A stretch of DNA of 64,000 bases from an uncultured beta proteobacterium (GTDB lineage Bacteria > Pseudomonadota > Gammaproteobacteria > Burkholderiales > SG8-39): contig CAIOLO010000162.1 in the NCBI GenBank assembly GCA_903859155.1, positions 1 to 64,000 of the forward strand, written 5' to 3'. This document shows positions 35,548-45,954 of this stretch, piece by piece. The number at the start of each line of letters is the position of its first letter. Within the stretch, counting starts at the first letter, position 1. Position numbers and translations under genes: made by a program. Below the pieces are notes generated by a model, which was not told the origin of the DNA, did not search any database, and worked only from the letters and a program-made list of their open reading frames with translations.

Positions 35548-36783
35548 ATGGCACTGAGAAGCGAAAACAAGAATTTGATCGTGGGTCTGGACATCGGCAC
35601 CTCGAAGGTGGTGGCCGTGGTCGCGGAACTCGCCCCGGACGGACGCATCGAGATCGTCGGGCTGGGAAGCCACGAGTCGCGCGGCCTCAAGAAGGGCGTG
35701 GTGGTCAACATCGAGTCCACCGTCAACGCGATCCAGCGCGCGCTCGAGGAAGCCGAGCTGATGGCCGATTGCAAGATCACCAGGGTTTATACCGGCATCG
35801 CCGGCAGCCACATCCGCAGCTTCAATTCCACGGGCATGGTCGCGGTGAAAGACAAGGAGGTGACCGCTCTCGACGTGCAGCGGGCGATCGATACTGCGCG
35901 CGCGATGCCCATCCCGACCGATCAGCAGGTGCTGCACATCCTCACCCAGGAATTCATCGTCGACGGACAGGACGGGGTGCGCGAACCCATGGGTATGAGC
36001 GGGGTGCGGCTCGAGGTGAAAGTGCATATTGTCACCGGCGCCGTATCCGCGGCGCAGAACATCGTCAAATGCGTGCGCCGCTGCGGGCTCGAGGTCAGTG
36101 ACCTGGTGCTGCAACCGCTGGCCTCGTCGCTGGCGGTGTTGACCGAGGACGAGAAGGAACTGGGCGTGTGCCTGGTCGACATCGGCGGCGGCACCACCGA
36201 CATTGCGGTGTTCCGCGAGGGCGCGATCCGCCATACCGCGGTGGTCCCCATTGCCGGTGACCAGATCACCAACGACATCGCAATGGCGCTGCGCACGCCG
36301 ACAGCGGACGCCGAGGAACTCAAGATCCGCTACGGCTGCGCATTGCGGCAGCTTGCCGATGCCGGCGAAAACATCGAGGTGCCGGGCGTTGGCGACCGGC
36401 CGTCGCGCCAGTTGTCGCGCCAGGTGCTCGCCGAGGTCATTGAACCGCGCGTCGAGGAGTTGTATTCGCTGATCCAGAAGGTGCTGCGCGAATCGGGCTA
36501 TGAGGAATTGCTCTCCTCGGGCCTGGTGCTCACCGGCGGCAGTTCGGTCATGCAGGGCATGGTCGATCTGGGCGAGGAGATCTTTCACATGCCGGTGCGC
36601 CTGGGCGTGCCGCGTTATGCAGGAGGACTGTCGGAGGTGGTGCGCAGTCCGCGCTACGCAACCGTGGTGGGGTTGTTGCTCGAGGGCAGGACCCAGACCG
36701 AGCGCGGATTGCTCGCGCGCCAGGGGGTGTCGATCAAGCAGGTGTTTTCGCGGATGAAAGAATGGTTTCAGCGGAATTTCTAG
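35548..36783 (+). CDS. ftsA: Cell division actin homologue FtsA
   Basis: A 411-residue actin-like ATPase that tethers FtsZ to the membrane. It has LIVGLDIGTSKVVAVV at the N-terminus, the 1C domain with GIAGSHIRSFNSTG, the second phosphate motif VDIGGGTTDIAVF and the adenosine motif LVLTGGSSVMQGM. The C-terminal residues (QVFSRMKEWFQRNF) form the expected amphipathic membrane-targeting helix. ATG 35548 is used. Confidence 0.97.
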   Translation: MALRSENKNLIVGLDIGTSKVVAVVAELAPDGRIEIVGLGSHESRGLKKGVVVNIESTVNAIQRALEEAELMADCKITRVYTGIAGSHIRSFNSTGMVAVKDKEVTALDVQRAIDTARAMPIPTDQQVLHILTQEFIVDGQDGVREPMGMSGVRLEVKVHIVTGAVSAAQNIVKCVRRCGLEVSDLVLQPLASSLAVLTEDEKELGVCLVDIGGGTTDIAVFREGAIRHTAVVPIAGDQITNDIAMALRTPTADAEELKIRYGCALRQLADAGENIEVPGVGDRPSRQLSRQVLAEVIEPRVEELYSLIQKVLRESGYEELLSSGLVLTGGSSVMQGMVDLGEEIFHMPVRLGVPRYAGGLSEVVRSPRYATVVGLLLEGRTQTERGLLARQGVSIKQVFSRMKEWFQRNF

Positions 36784-36874
36784 CGGGGGCGATGAATAAG
36801 GGGCCGTGTTTGTCTGGTCAGGCCCCAGTCTCCCGCTTCACGGGGAACGACGGCGGTTTTTGTATTTTGGCGGG

Positions 36875-36903
36875 GCCTGAATTTCAGGCGATTTGTATTT
36901 TTT
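36875..36903 (+). promoter_or_regulatory. Small hairpin with T-rich tail in the ftsA-ftsZ leader
   Basis: GCCTGA-ATT-TCAGGC (36875-36889) is a perfect 6-bp stem followed by GATTTGTATTTTTT. A TTTGTATTTT copy also lies 33 bp upstream (36859-36868). It resembles an attenuator or weak terminator in the 143-bp ftsA-ftsZ gap, which is also where ftsZ-specific promoters often lie. No clear promoter was found. Confidence 0.4.
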
Positions 36904-36926
36904 CATAAGACATGGAGGCATAAAAA

Positions 36927-38087
36927 ATGTTCGAAATTGTGGAACCTCAACACAACGGCACGGTGATCAAGGTTTTCGGCGTTGGCGGCGCCGGCGGCAA
37001 TGCGGTTGATCACATGATCCGAAACAGCGTTCTGGGGGTGGAGTTCGTTGCCGCGAATACCGATGCCCAGGCCTTGCAGCGCGGCCAGGCAAAAAGTCAG
37101 ATTCAACTGGGCGCGACGGGCCTGGGGGCCGGTGCCAAACCCGAGGCGGGAAAATGTGCCGCGCTCGAGGCGCGCGACCAGATTGCCGAGGCGCTGCGCG
37201 GTGCGCACATGGCCTTCATCACCGCGGGAATGGGCGGGGGCACCGGCACCGGCGCGGCGCCGGTGATTGCCGAGATCGCCAAGGAGATGGGTATTCTGAC
37301 CGTGGCGGTGGTGACCAAGCCGTTTTCCTTCGAGGGTTCGCGGCGCCTCGCGTCGGCGGAAGCGGGCATCGAGGAACTGGCGCGGCATGTGGATTCGGTC
37401 ATCGTCATCCTCAACGAAAAGCTGGAAGAAGTGTTGGGCGAGGACGTGTTGATGGAGGAGGCTTTCGCTGCGGCGGACAACGTGCTGAAAAATGCGGTCG
37501 CCGGCATATCCGAGATCATCAATGTGCCCGGCCTGGTCAACGTGGACTTTCAGGATGTGCGCACCGTCATGGCCGAGCAGGGCATGGCCATGATGGGGTC
37601 GGCCTCAGCCTCGGGCGTCGATCGGGCCCGCATTGCCGCGGAACAGGCAGTCGCCAGTCCGCTGCTGGAAGGCGTCAACCTGTCCGGCGCACGCGGTGTG
37701 CTGGTCAATGTCACGGCCAACAAGTCCAGTCTCAAGATGCGTGAGACGCGCGAGATCATGAATACGATTCGCGGATTCGCAGCCGACGATGCCACCATCA
37801 TCCAGGGTGCGGTCTACGACGAGAGCATGGGCGAAGAATTGCGCGTTACGGTGGTCGCCACCGGGCTCGGCCAGCCATTTGGCACGCGCGTGTCCAAGCC
37901 GCATCTGGTGGTGTCCCAGAAAACCGGCACCGACAATATGCCGGTGGGGGTGGGTGTGGACTACAACGGCATGGACGCGCTTCCTGCGGTGATACGCAAG
38001 AACCGCAGCCAGACCGTCGAGGCGCTGGCCAATAGCGGCGTGGACAAATACGACATTCCTGCGTTCCTGCGCAAACAGGCGGACTGA
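36927..38087 (+). CDS. ftsZ: Cell division GTPase FtsZ
   Basis: A 386-residue tubulin-like GTPase. It has VFGVGGAGGNAVDHMI (about 16-31) and the GTP signature GGGTGTG (103-109). The T7 region NVDFQDV and a short linker lead to the C-terminal conserved peptide DKYDIPAFLRKQAD, which binds FtsA and other partners such as ZapD. GGAG lies upstream of the ATG. The gene is separated from ftsA by 143 bp and is followed by a terminator-like hairpin overlapping its stop. Confidence 0.98.
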   Translation: MFEIVEPQHNGTVIKVFGVGGAGGNAVDHMIRNSVLGVEFVAANTDAQALQRGQAKSQIQLGATGLGAGAKPEAGKCAALEARDQIAEALRGAHMAFITAGMGGGTGTGAAPVIAEIAKEMGILTVAVVTKPFSFEGSRRLASAEAGIEELARHVDSVIVILNEKLEEVLGEDVLMEEAFAAADNVLKNAVAGISEIINVPGLVNVDFQDVRTVMAEQGMAMMGSASASGVDRARIAAEQAVASPLLEGVNLSGARGVLVNVTANKSSLKMRETREIMNTIRGFAADDATIIQGAVYDESMGEELRVTVVATGLGQPFGTRVSKPHLVVSQKTGTDNMPVGVGVDYNGMDALPAVIRKNRSQTVEALANSGVDKYDIPAFLRKQAD

Positions 38088-38106
38088 GCGTCGGTCCGTT
38101 TTTTTT
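38080..38106 (+). terminator. Terminator overlapping the ftsZ stop codon
   Basis: CGGAC (38080-38084) pairs with GTCCG (38094-38098) and is followed by eight T residues (38099-38106). The ftsZ stop is in the loop. The 5-bp stem is short, so termination may be partial. Confidence 0.55.
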
Positions 38107-38163
38107 ACAGCAGATCTCTTCGCGGTGATATTCCGCCAAAAAGGCACCGCTGAATGAGTTGAG

Positions 38164-38203
38164 GCAGGCCCGAGCGAACCACCCTCCGTTCGCGCGGGCC
38201 TGC
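38164..38203. repeat. Long hairpin between ftsZ and lpxC
   Basis: GCAGGCCCG (38164-38172) and GCGAAC (38174-38179) pair with GTTCGC (38188-38193) and CGGGCCTGC (38195-38203), giving a 15-bp stem with one internal mismatch and an 8-nt loop. No T-run follows. It may be a REP-like or rho-dependent 3' stem. Confidence 0.65.
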
Positions 38204-38251
38204 GAATTCCACAGCTTGCGCGTGCCCTGGTCCGGGCGCGCGCAGGTCGAA

Positions 38252-38260
38252 TGCTACAAT
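38252..38260 (+). promoter_or_regulatory. Extended -10 promoter of lpxC
   Basis: TGC-TACAAT has the extended -10 TGn element; no good -35 is seen. It would start transcription about 50 bp before lpxC, giving it expression independent of ftsZ. Confidence 0.5.
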
Positions 38261-38317
38261 CGCGCATATGCAAGGCCATGAAATCCCGGGAATTCGACTC
38301 CCCGGCGGGAAATCCCC

Positions 38318-39235
38318 ATGTTGAAGCAGCGCACCCTTAAATCCCTGATACGTACTACCGGCGTCGGGCTGCACACCGGTCAGAAGGTGGCAATGTGCCT
38401 GCGTCCGGCGCAGCCGGATACCGGGATTGTTTTCCGGCGCGTCGATCTGCGCGAACCGGTTGATGTCCGCGCTGATGCGCTGCTGGTCACCGACACGCGC
38501 CTTTGCAGCCTGATCGAGCACAATGGGGTCAAGGTCGCCACCATTGAACACCTGATGTCGGCCTTCTCGGGGCTGGGCATCGACAACGCCTACGTTGACT
38601 TGAACGGCCCGGAGGTGCCCATCATGGATGGATCGGCCGGGCCCTTCGTGTACCTCATTCAGTCAGCGGGCATAGAGGAGCAACCGGTCGCCAAGAGATT
38701 TCTGCGAATGCGGCGCGCGGTACGGGTGGAAGAGGGCGACAAGTGGGCATGCCTGGAACCCTATGCCGGATTTCGCCTGTCTTTCTCCATAGATTTTGCC
38801 CACCCGGTGTTTGAGCGTTCCGTGCAGGAGGCGACGGTTGATTTTGCCCAGACCTCCTACGTCAAGGAAGTGGCGCTGGCGCGCACCTTTGGCTTCATGC
38901 AGGACGTCGAAAATCTCCGAAGCAACGGCCTGGCACTGGGGGGCAGCCTCGATAACGCCATCGTCATGGACGAATACCGGGTGCTCAACAGCGACGGACT
39001 GCGATACGAGGACGAGTTCGTAAAGCACAAAATGCTCGATGCCATCGGTGATCTGTACCTCATCGGTCACCCGGTGATAGGCGCTTTTTCGGCACACAAA
39101 TCCGGCCACGGCTTGAACAATTTGCTGGTGCGCAAGATTCTGGCCAACCGCGACGCCTGGGATCTGGTCAGCTTCGACCGGGCCGAAGATGCCCCGGCGG
39201 GCCTCGAGCGCCTTGTCGTTCAGTCCTCCGCTTAG
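38318..39235 (+). CDS. lpxC: UDP-3-O-acyl-N-acetylglucosamine deacetylase LpxC
   Basis: A 305-residue zinc enzyme for the committed step of lipid A synthesis. Zinc ligands are in [13 protein letters not shown] and in the later [17 protein letters not shown] segment. DYQ-like and [12 protein letters not shown] parts are conserved. It shows the organism is Gram-negative with lipid A. It ends the classical dcw cluster and is convergent with dciA. Confidence 0.97.
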   Translation: MLKQRTLKSLIRTTGVGLHTGQKVAMCLRPAQPDTGIVFRRVDLREPVDVRADALLVTDTRLCSLIEHNGVKVATIEHLMSAFSGLGIDNAYVDLNGPEVPIMDGSAGPFVYLIQSAGIEEQPVAKRFLRMRRAVRVEEGDKWACLEPYAGFRLSFSIDFAHPVFERSVQEATVDFAQTSYVKEVALARTFGFMQDVENLRSNGLALGGSLDNAIVMDEYRVLNSDGLRYEDEFVKHKMLDAIGDLYLIGHPVIGAFSAHKSGHGLNNLLVRKILANRDAWDLVSFDRAEDAPAGLERLVVQSSA

Positions 39236-39277
39236 CCAGATTCGGCGCGCCTGGGGCTTGGGTCTTGCTGGTACTTC

Positions 39278-39316
39278 GCATCCCGGGCATGCTGGCCGCG
39301 GCAGCATCCCGGATGC
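39278..39316. terminator. Hairpin between convergent lpxC and dciA
   Basis: GCATCC, GGG and ATGCTG (39278-39294) pair with CAGCAT, CCC and GGATGC (39302-39316), giving 15 bp with two bulged C residues and a 7-nt loop. It lies between two convergent genes, where a bidirectional terminator is expected, but there is no T-run on either side. Confidence 0.5.
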
Positions 39317-39370
39317 TGATTTCGCCTCGGTTCAGCTGGTTTCACGAGATGCAAGTTAGCGTTTCTAAAC

Positions 39371-39820
39371 TTATTTTTGGCTGCGCGACGCCAGTGATGC
39401 CAGGATATGTTTTAGTTTGGAATCAGTAACTTGCTCGGCGAGTATACGAATTTCATCGGCGCTGCGCGGACTCAGGGATGTGGTTTTTCTAGGGGCCACC
39501 GCCACCGCTGCCCGGGGTTGCACTTCAATGACCACTACGGTAACCTGCCTACCAGTCTGCTTCAGTTGTGCTGATATTTTTTCGGGCAATCCCGTTGCAA
39601 GCAGTTTTAGCTTGGCCGCAATCGCGTTGTTGTCGGCAAATACGACCAGTTTTCCACTCTTGTAGTTGGCAATCGAACAATGACTGGCGAGATCGCCCGG
39701 CAATACCTTGGCAAGCACCTTGCGTAGGTCTAAAATAAAATTGGCATGCGATATCAAAGAGTTGCTTTGATCGCCGTGTTCGAGGAGTTCGCCAAGGCTT
39801 TTGGTGCGCATGTTGACCAT
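39371..39820 (-). CDS. dciA: DUF721/DciA-family protein
   Basis: A 149-residue DUF721 protein. The core ANYKSGKLVVFADNNAIAAKL followed by VVIEVQP is the DciA-like KH-fold region. DciA helps load the DnaB helicase in bacteria that lack DnaC/DnaI. The location between lpxC and the M23 peptidase/secA is the usual one in betaproteobacteria. The start is uncertain: ATG 39820 or the ATG three codons later, neither with a clear ribosome site. The gene appears less GC-rich than its neighbours. Confidence 0.75.
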   Translation of the reverse strand: MVNMRTKSLGELLEHGDQSNSLISHANFILDLRKVLAKVLPGDLASHCSIANYKSGKLVVFADNNAIAAKLKLLATGLPEKISAQLKQTGRQVTVVVIEVQPRAAVAVAPRKTTSLSPRSADEIRILAEQVTDSKLKHILASLASRSQK

Positions 39821-39932
39821 TTCGCGAAATGCAGAGTTAGCTCAACGAACCGTCCGGCATCAAGTTCGCCGCACGGCGATCAAGAAGCGGCGGTAGCGTT
39901 TTAACCGCTGCCGATTTCAAAGGAATCACGCC

Positions 39933-40856
39933 TTGCATATTATTCTAGTTCGCAGCCGCCTCGCCGCGGCGCGCAGTTTGACGCTGGGTCCTGGGCACCT
40001 GCTCATGGTCGGTTTCCTGGCCGCGACAGGCGTAGTGCTGATCGCGGTTGCGCTTTTTTACCTGACGCTGCGCTATTCGGTCGAGTTCAAACTGCCGCTG
40101 CTGGAGTCCGCACTGGCCACGGTGCAGGAGCGCGAGGCACGCAAGGCGGAGAGCTTTCTACGCGAGAATCTCAACGCCATGGCAGTAAAACTGGGGCAGA
40201 TGCAGGCACAACTCATACGCCTGGATGCATTGGGCGACCGCGTATCTTCCCTGGCTGGTTTGAAGCCCAGCGAATTCCGATTCAACGAGAACCCGGGTCG
40301 GGGTGGTGCCATGACCAGCAGCATGCCCTCCCAGGACCTGTCGATGGCCGATTTCAGCCGCCAGCTTGAAGCGCTTTCGCGGCAGATGGATAACCGCACC
40401 GACAGCCTCGGCATACTGGAGACGACCTTGTTTGACGTGCGCGTGAAGAAACGCCTGTTGCCCACCGTGACGCCGGTGGATGCGAGCTGGAGTGCTTCCA
40501 GCTTTGGCTGGCGCATCGACCCGTTTACCGGGCAGAACGCGGTGCATGAAGGCGTGGATTTCATTTCCGATGTGGGCACGCCGGTATTCGCGGCTGCGGG
40601 CGGCGTGGTGATTTCGGCCGAAAAACACCCGCAATATGGAAACTTGGTCGAGATCGATCACGGCAATGACTTTGTCACCCGCTATGCTCATGCCTCGAAG
40701 CTGCTGGTCAAGGCCGGCGACGTAGTGCAAAGGGGACGCAAAATCGCCGAGGTCGGCTCGACCGGCCGCTCTACCGGTCCGCACCTGCATTTCGAAGTGC
40801 GTTACCGCGGCGTGGCGCAGAATCCGGCGCGTTTTCTGCAGGCCGCGGCACACTAA
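39933..40856 (+). CDS. Membrane-anchored M23 (LytM-type) metallopeptidase
   Basis: A 307-residue protein starting at TTG with AAAGGA 8-9 bp upstream. A membrane helix (about 22-44) is followed by a periplasmic coiled coil (about 60-170) and a C-terminal M23 domain. The zinc motifs are HEGVDF and GPHLHFEV, so the catalytic residues are intact. Such enzymes cut peptidoglycan cross-links or act as regulators of amidases. It directly precedes secA, a conserved betaproteobacterial arrangement. Confidence 0.9.
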   Translation: MHIILVRSRLAAARSLTLGPGHLLMVGFLAATGVVLIAVALFYLTLRYSVEFKLPLLESALATVQEREARKAESFLRENLNAMAVKLGQMQAQLIRLDALGDRVSSLAGLKPSEFRFNENPGRGGAMTSSMPSQDLSMADFSRQLEALSRQMDNRTDSLGILETTLFDVRVKKRLLPTVTPVDASWSASSFGWRIDPFTGQNAVHEGVDFISDVGTPVFAAAGGVVISAEKHPQYGNLVEIDHGNDFVTRYAHASKLLVKAGDVVQRGRKIAEVGSTGRSTGPHLHFEVRYRGVAQNPARFLQAAAH

Positions 40857-40954
40857 TCGCGGCGATTTCAGCGTTGCTTCGCGCCTTCCTGGTGCATCCT
40901 GCCTGCGGGGGCCTGAAATCCCGGCTGTTCACCGCGGGAAGCGTCTGTTCCGCA

Positions 40955-40963
40955 TGATAAAAT
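40955..40963 (+). promoter_or_regulatory. Extended -10 promoter of secA
   Basis: TGA-TAAAAT lies 32 bp before the secA ATG and is followed by CCGCG. The same TAAAATC element recurs in front of rpsP, ribB and the MEMO1-AMMECR1 gene. No strong -35 is seen. Confidence 0.5.
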
Positions 40964-40994
40964 CCGCGTCTTTCCGCGAAGCGCCCAACTCCTG

Positions 40995-43784
40995 ATGTCC
41001 AATATTCTTGCCAAGATCTCCCGCGTACCCAGGGCGATTTTCGGCAGCCGCAATGATCGGCTGCTGAAGCGTTACCGCAAAACCGTCAGGGAGGTCAACG
41101 CGTTTGAAACGGCAATTGCCGCGCTCAGCGACGCAGAACTGAAGGCAAAAACCCCCGAGCTGAAGGCGCGCCTGGCCAAGCATATTGCCGATGCGCCCGA
41201 GGCAACGCGCGTCGCGGCCGAGACCGAGGGACTGGCGCAACTGCTGCCCGAGGCATTCGCGGTCGTCAGGGAGGCCTCGCGGCGCGTCCTCAAGATGCGC
41301 CATTTCGACGTGCAGTTGATCGGGGGCATGGTGCTGCACGACGGCAAGATCGCCGAGATGCGCACCGGCGAAGGCAAGACGCTGGTCGCAACCCTGCCTG
41401 CGTATCTGAACGCCCTTTCAGGGCGCGGCGTGCATATCGTGACGGTCAACGACTACCTGGCGCAACGCGACTCGGAATGGATGGGCAAGGTATACGGATT
41501 CCTCGGCCTCTCGGTGGGTGTGCTGCTGTCCCAGATGCCGCATTCCAGCAAGAACGCGGCCTATGCCGCCGATATCACCTACGGTACCAACAACGAGTTC
41601 GGCTTCGATTATCTGCGCGACAACATGGCGATGAGCGTGCCGGACCGTTTCCAGCGCGGCCTGAACTTCGCGATTGTCGATGAGGTCGATTCGATCCTGA
41701 TCGACGAGGCGCGCACACCGCTCATCATTTCAGGCCAGGCGGAGGACCGCACCGAAGTTTATTACCGCATGAATGAAGTCGCGCCGCTTCTGAAAAAGCA
41801 GGAAAAAGAGGATGCGCCCGGTGATTTCATGGTGGACGAAAAAGCACATACCGTGCTGCTTTCGGAAGAAGGCCATGAAAACGCGGAGAAGCTGCTCGCG
41901 CGCGTGGGCTTGCTGCCGGAGGGCCGCAGTCTCTACGAGCCTGCGTATGTGAACCTGATGCACCACCTGAACGCGGCCCTGCGGGCCCATCACCTGTTCT
42001 TCCGCGACCGCCACTATGTGGTGCAGGAGGGCGAAGTGGTGATTGTCGACGAGTTCACCGGCCGGTTGATGGCGGGCAGGCGCTGGTCGGACGGGCTGCA
42101 CCAGGCGGTTGAGGCCAAGGAAAACGTCTCTATACAGAGCGAAAACCAGACGCTCGCCTCGATTACCTTCCAGAATTTCTTCCGCATGTACCACAAGCTC
42201 TCGGGCATGACCGGTACTGCGGACACCGAGGCCTACGAATTCCAGGAAATTTATGGGCTCGAGACCGTGGTGATCCCGACCCACCACAACATGATCCGCG
42301 AGGACCGGCTCGACCAGGTATACCGTTCGTCCACCGAAAAGTATCTCGCCATGGTTGCCGACATCGCCGATTGCTACGAGCGCGGCCAGCCGGTGCTGGT
42401 GGGCACCACTTCCATCGAGAACTCCGAACTGGTCTCGGGCTTGCTGCAGAAGGATAAGCTGCCCCACCAGGTGCTCAATGCCAAGCAGCACGCACGCGAG
42501 GCCGAGATTGTTGCGCAGGCGGGGCGGCCGAAAATGGTGACCATCGCCACCAACATGGCAGGGCGCGGCACCGATATCGTGCTTGGCGGCAATGTCGAGA
42601 AGCAGGTGGAGTTGGTCAATGCCATGGAGAACCTGCCCGATGACGAGAAGAGCCGCCGCGTCGAGCAGTTGCATTCGGAATGGCAATCGTTGCACGACCA
42701 GGTGATCGCCGCCGGTGGACTGCACATCATCGGCACCGAGCGACATGAGTCGCGCCGCATCGACAACCAGTTGCGCGGCCGCTCCGGCAGGCAGGGCGAC
42801 CCGGGATCCTCGCGCTTCTATCTGTCCCTGGATGACCCCCTGCTGCGGATTTTCGCCGGCGAGCGTGTGCGCATGATCATGGACCGCCTGAAAATGCCCG
42901 AGGGCGAACCGATCGAGCATACGCTGGTCACGCGATCCATCGAATCGGCCCAGCGCAAGGTCGAGGCGCACAACTTCGACATTCGCAAGCAGTTGCTCGA
43001 GTACGACGACGTTTCCAATGACCAGCGCAAGCAGATTTATTCCCTGCGCAACGACATCCTCGATTCGACCGATGCAACCGAACAGGTCACCTCCTTGCGC
43101 CATGGCGTGATCACGGACATGTTCCGCACCTACGTGCCCGCGGAAAGCGTCGAGGAGCAATGGAATATCGACGGGCTGTGCAAGGCCTATGCGGCAGAGC
43201 TCAAGCTCGAGGTGCTGCTTCCGAAGTGGCTGGAAGCCGAGCCCGGTCTTGATGACGAGGGCATGCTAGAGCGCGTCACCGGGGCAGCCGATGCGGCCTA
43301 TGCCGTGAAATGGGATCAGGTTCCCGCGGAGACCGCGCGCCACTATGAGAGGCAGGTTCTGCTCACCGCCCTCGATATGCATTGGCGCGAGCACCTCTCG
43401 GCGCTGGATCACCTGCGCCAGGGAATTCATCTGCGCGGTTATGCGCAGAAGAACCCCAAGCAGGAGTACAAGCGGGAGGCTTTCGAACTTTTCGGCAGCA
43501 TGCTGGAACTCGTGAAACTCGAGGTCACCCGCACCCTGATGACGGTCGAGATCAAAACCCGAGAGGAAGTCGAGCTTGCCGAACGCCAGAATGCGGCGGC
43601 GGTGGAGAACGTGCAGTATCAGCACGCTTCCTACGATGAGGCCCTGGGTGTGTCGGACGAGGATGCCGGAGCAGCGCCCAAAGAGACGCCTTTCGTCAGA
43701 CGCATGGGAAAGATCGGACGCAATGATCCTTGCCCCTGCGGCTCGGGCAAGAAGTACAAGCAATGCCACGGCAAGCTGAGTTGA
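40995..43784 (+). CDS. secA: Preprotein translocase ATPase SecA
   Basis: A 929-residue motor that drives export through SecYEG. Walker A is [11 protein letters not shown], the DEAD-like motif is [16 protein letters not shown], and the helicase-like part has [15 protein letters not shown] and [10 protein letters not shown]. The C-terminus (residues 913-925) is the zinc finger [13 protein letters not shown] that binds SecB. All parts are intact and the length is typical of betaproteobacteria. Confidence 0.98.
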   Translation: MSNILAKISRVPRAIFGSRNDRLLKRYRKTVREVNAFETAIAALSDAELKAKTPELKARLAKHIADAPEATRVAAETEGLAQLLPEAFAVVREASRRVLKMRHFDVQLIGGMVLHDGKIAEMRTGEGKTLVATLPAYLNALSGRGVHIVTVNDYLAQRDSEWMGKVYGFLGLSVGVLLSQMPHSSKNAAYAADITYGTNNEFGFDYLRDNMAMSVPDRFQRGLNFAIVDEVDSILIDEARTPLIISGQAEDRTEVYYRMNEVAPLLKKQEKEDAPGDFMVDEKAHTVLLSEEGHENAEKLLARVGLLPEGRSLYEPAYVNLMHHLNAALRAHHLFFRDRHYVVQEGEVVIVDEFTGRLMAGRRWSDGLHQAVEAKENVSIQSENQTLASITFQNFFRMYHKLSGMTGTADTEAYEFQEIYGLETVVIPTHHNMIREDRLDQVYRSSTEKYLAMVADIADCYERGQPVLVGTTSIENSELVSGLLQKDKLPHQVLNAKQHAREAEIVAQAGRPKMVTIATNMAGRGTDIVLGGNVEKQVELVNAMENLPDDEKSRRVEQLHSEWQSLHDQVIAAGGLHIIGTERHESRRIDNQLRGRSGRQGDPGSSRFYLSLDDPLLRIFAGERVRMIMDRLKMPEGEPIEHTLVTRSIESAQRKVEAHNFDIRKQLLEYDDVSNDQRKQIYSLRNDILDSTDATEQVTSLRHGVITDMFRTYVPAESVEEQWNIDGLCKAYAAELKLEVLLPKWLEAEPGLDDEGMLERVTGAADAAYAVKWDQVPAETARHYERQVLLTALDMHWREHLSALDHLRQGIHLRGYAQKNPKQEYKREAFELFGSMLELVKLEVTRTLMTVEIKTREEVELAERQNAAAVENVQYQHASYDEALGVSDEDAGAAPKETPFVRRMGKIGRNDPCPCGSGKKYKQCHGKLS

Positions 43785-43793
43785 GTCGGTTCC

Positions 43794-45020
43794 ATGCCCG
43801 TCAATCTCAGCGCGCCTGACGCCGCGGCATTGCTCGCGATTCCCGGTGTCGAACTGGGTGCGGCCTATGCGGGAATACGCAAGGCCCCGCGCGCCGATCT
43901 GATGCTCATGCGCCTGTGTCAGGGCGCACGAACGGCGGGTGTGTTTACCCGGAACAGTTTTGCGGCGGCGCCGGTGCAGGTATGCCGTGAAGTATTGGCG
44001 GCGGGTGGTCCGGTGAGGGCATTGGTTGTCAATGCCGGCAACGCCAACTGCGGTACCGGGAAAGCCGGACTGGAGGCGGCGCGGCGCAGTTGCGACGCGG
44101 TGGCCCGCCTTCTGGGATGTGACGCGCGGGAGGTTCTGCCGTTTTCAACGGGGGTGATCCTTGAACCCTTGCCGGTGGAACTCATTGAATCCACATTGCC
44201 GGCATGCGTGAGTTCGCTTGCCGCCGGGAACTGGGGGACGGCGGCCGAAGCCATTATGACCACCGACACCGTGGCGAAGGCCTGCTCGCGCAGCCTGGAG
44301 ATCGCAGGCAGGCGCATAAGCGTCACCGGCATGGCCAAGGGGGTGGGAATGCTTGCGCCGAACATGGCAACCATGCTCACGTTCATCGCCACCGATGCCT
44401 GCGTCGGCCCGGGGGCGTTGCAGACCATGGTGCGCGAAGTCGCGGACGTCTCCTTCAACCGGGTAACGGTCGATGGTGACACCTCGACCAACGATTCCTT
44501 CATTCTTGTCGCCACGGGACAGGCGGGTAACGCTGAAATTGCCGGGTCGGCGGCGGAGTACGAAATGCTGCGCTCCGCGATTGCCCAGGTGGCGGTACAT
44601 CTGGCGCAATCGATTGCCCGCGACGGCGAAGGCGCCACAAAATTCATCACCGTCGAGGTGTGCGGTGCTCGCGATGAAGCCGAAGCGGTGCGCGTTGCCA
44701 GGGGGATCGCACAGTCGCCCCTGGTCAAGACCGCTTTTTTTGCATCTGATCCCAACCTGGGGCGCCTGCTCATGGCGATAGGCAATGCCGGTATCGATGG
44801 ACTGGATATTGCGCGAGTCAACCTGTGGCTGGGTGATGTGCGCGTCATCGATGCTGGCGGCCGCGCCGCGAGCTACAGCGAAGAAGAGGGTGCGCGCGTC
44901 ATGAAGTCCGCTGAAATCACCGTCAGGGTGGATCTTGGCCGTGGCGCGGCGCAAACCACCGTCTGGACCTGCGATTTTTCCTACGATTACGTGAAGATCA
45001 ACGCGGAATACCGCACCTGA
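43794..45020 (+). CDS. argJ: Bifunctional glutamate N-acetyltransferase/N-acetylglutamate synthase ArgJ
   Basis: A 408-residue enzyme of arginine synthesis that recycles the acetyl group from N-acetylornithine to glutamate. The autocleavage motif KGVGMLAPNMATMLTFI is present; cleavage before the Thr gives the two subunits. VVNAGNANCGTG near the N-terminus and TSTNDSF in the second half are also conserved. It follows secA by 9 bp and precedes a DUF815 ATPase by 19 bp, so the three may be cotranscribed. Confidence 0.96.
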   Translation: MPVNLSAPDAAALLAIPGVELGAAYAGIRKAPRADLMLMRLCQGARTAGVFTRNSFAAAPVQVCREVLAAGGPVRALVVNAGNANCGTGKAGLEAARRSCDAVARLLGCDAREVLPFSTGVILEPLPVELIESTLPACVSSLAAGNWGTAAEAIMTTDTVAKACSRSLEIAGRRISVTGMAKGVGMLAPNMATMLTFIATDACVGPGALQTMVREVADVSFNRVTVDGDTSTNDSFILVATGQAGNAEIAGSAAEYEMLRSAIAQVAVHLAQSIARDGEGATKFITVEVCGARDEAEAVRVARGIAQSPLVKTAFFASDPNLGRLLMAIGNAGIDGLDIARVNLWLGDVRVIDAGGRAASYSEEEGARVMKSAEITVRVDLGRGAAQTTVWTCDFSYDYVKINAEYRT

Positions 45021-45039
45021 GCCGGGGGCCTGCGGGGAT

Positions 45040-45954
45040 ATGGCGGCATCCAAGGACCTGAATCAGTGGCTGGCGCGCCTGGACGCGCTGATGGACAGGG
45101 TCGAGGGCATGTTGCCCGCGCCCGCGGCTCCTCCGGACTGGCATGCCAGTGTGGCCTTTCGCTGGAAGGTCCAGAACGGCAGGCCCGCGCTGCTGCCGGT
45201 GTTGCGCCCGCATCGCGTACGCCTTGCCAACCTGCGTGGTATCGACCGTCAAAAGGCCCTCATCGAGGACAACACGCGGCAGTTCGTCTCGGGCCGGCCG
45301 GCGAACAACGTCCTGTTGACCGGGGCGCGCGGCACCGGCAAGTCATCACTGGTCAAGGCGGTGCTCAACCGCTTTTCGCGCGACGGACTGCGTCTGATCG
45401 AAGTCGACAAGCACGATCTGATATCGCTGACGGACATCGTCGATTTGTTGGCGGAGCGGCCGGAACGATTCATCATTTTTTGCGACGACCTGTCCTTTGA
45501 CGCAACGGAAGCCGCGTACAAGGCGCTCAAATCCGTGCTCGATGGATCGATCTCCGCAGCCTCGGACAACGTGCTGATTTATGCGACCTCCAACCGGCGG
45601 CACCTGATGCCCGAGTTCATGCAGGAGAATCTGGATTATCAGCATCAGGGCGAGGAGATTCACGCCAGTGAAACCGCCGAGGAAAAGATCTCCCTGTCGG
45701 AGCGCTTCGGATTGTGGGTGTCGTTTTACGCCTTTGACCAGGGCGACTACCTGGATATTGCCGGGCACTGGCTGACGGAATTCGGTTGCCGGCAAAGCGA
45801 AGAATCCCGCGCCGAAGCCCTGCGCTGGGCGCTCACGCGCGGCTCGCGCTCGGGTCGCGTCGCCTGGCAATTTGCGCGCGACTGGGCGGGCCGCCATGGC
45901 ACCGGGAAACAAGTCGTCAAACAGCGTTCGCCGCGCGGCGTAAAGCACCGTTGA
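45040..45954 (+). CDS. DUF815-family AAA-type ATPase
   Basis: A 304-residue P-loop ATPase. It has Walker A GARGTGKSSL (about 94-103), Walker B FIIFCDDLSF, an ATSNRRHL sensor-1-like segment and a C-terminal lid. The DUF815 family is widespread in proteobacteria but has no established function. It is usually found near argJ and mutT, as here. Its stop overlaps a TTG that may start the MutT-ThiE fusion (TTGA). The role is unknown. Confidence 0.88.
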   Translation: MAASKDLNQWLARLDALMDRVEGMLPAPAAPPDWHASVAFRWKVQNGRPALLPVLRPHRVRLANLRGIDRQKALIEDNTRQFVSGRPANNVLLTGARGTGKSSLVKAVLNRFSRDGLRLIEVDKHDLISLTDIVDLLAERPERFIIFCDDLSFDATEAAYKALKSVLDGSISAASDNVLIYATSNRRHLMPEFMQENLDYQHQGEEIHASETAEEKISLSERFGLWVSFYAFDQGDYLDIAGHWLTEFGCRQSEESRAEALRWALTRGSRSGRVAWQFARDWAGRHGTGKQVVKQRSPRGVKHR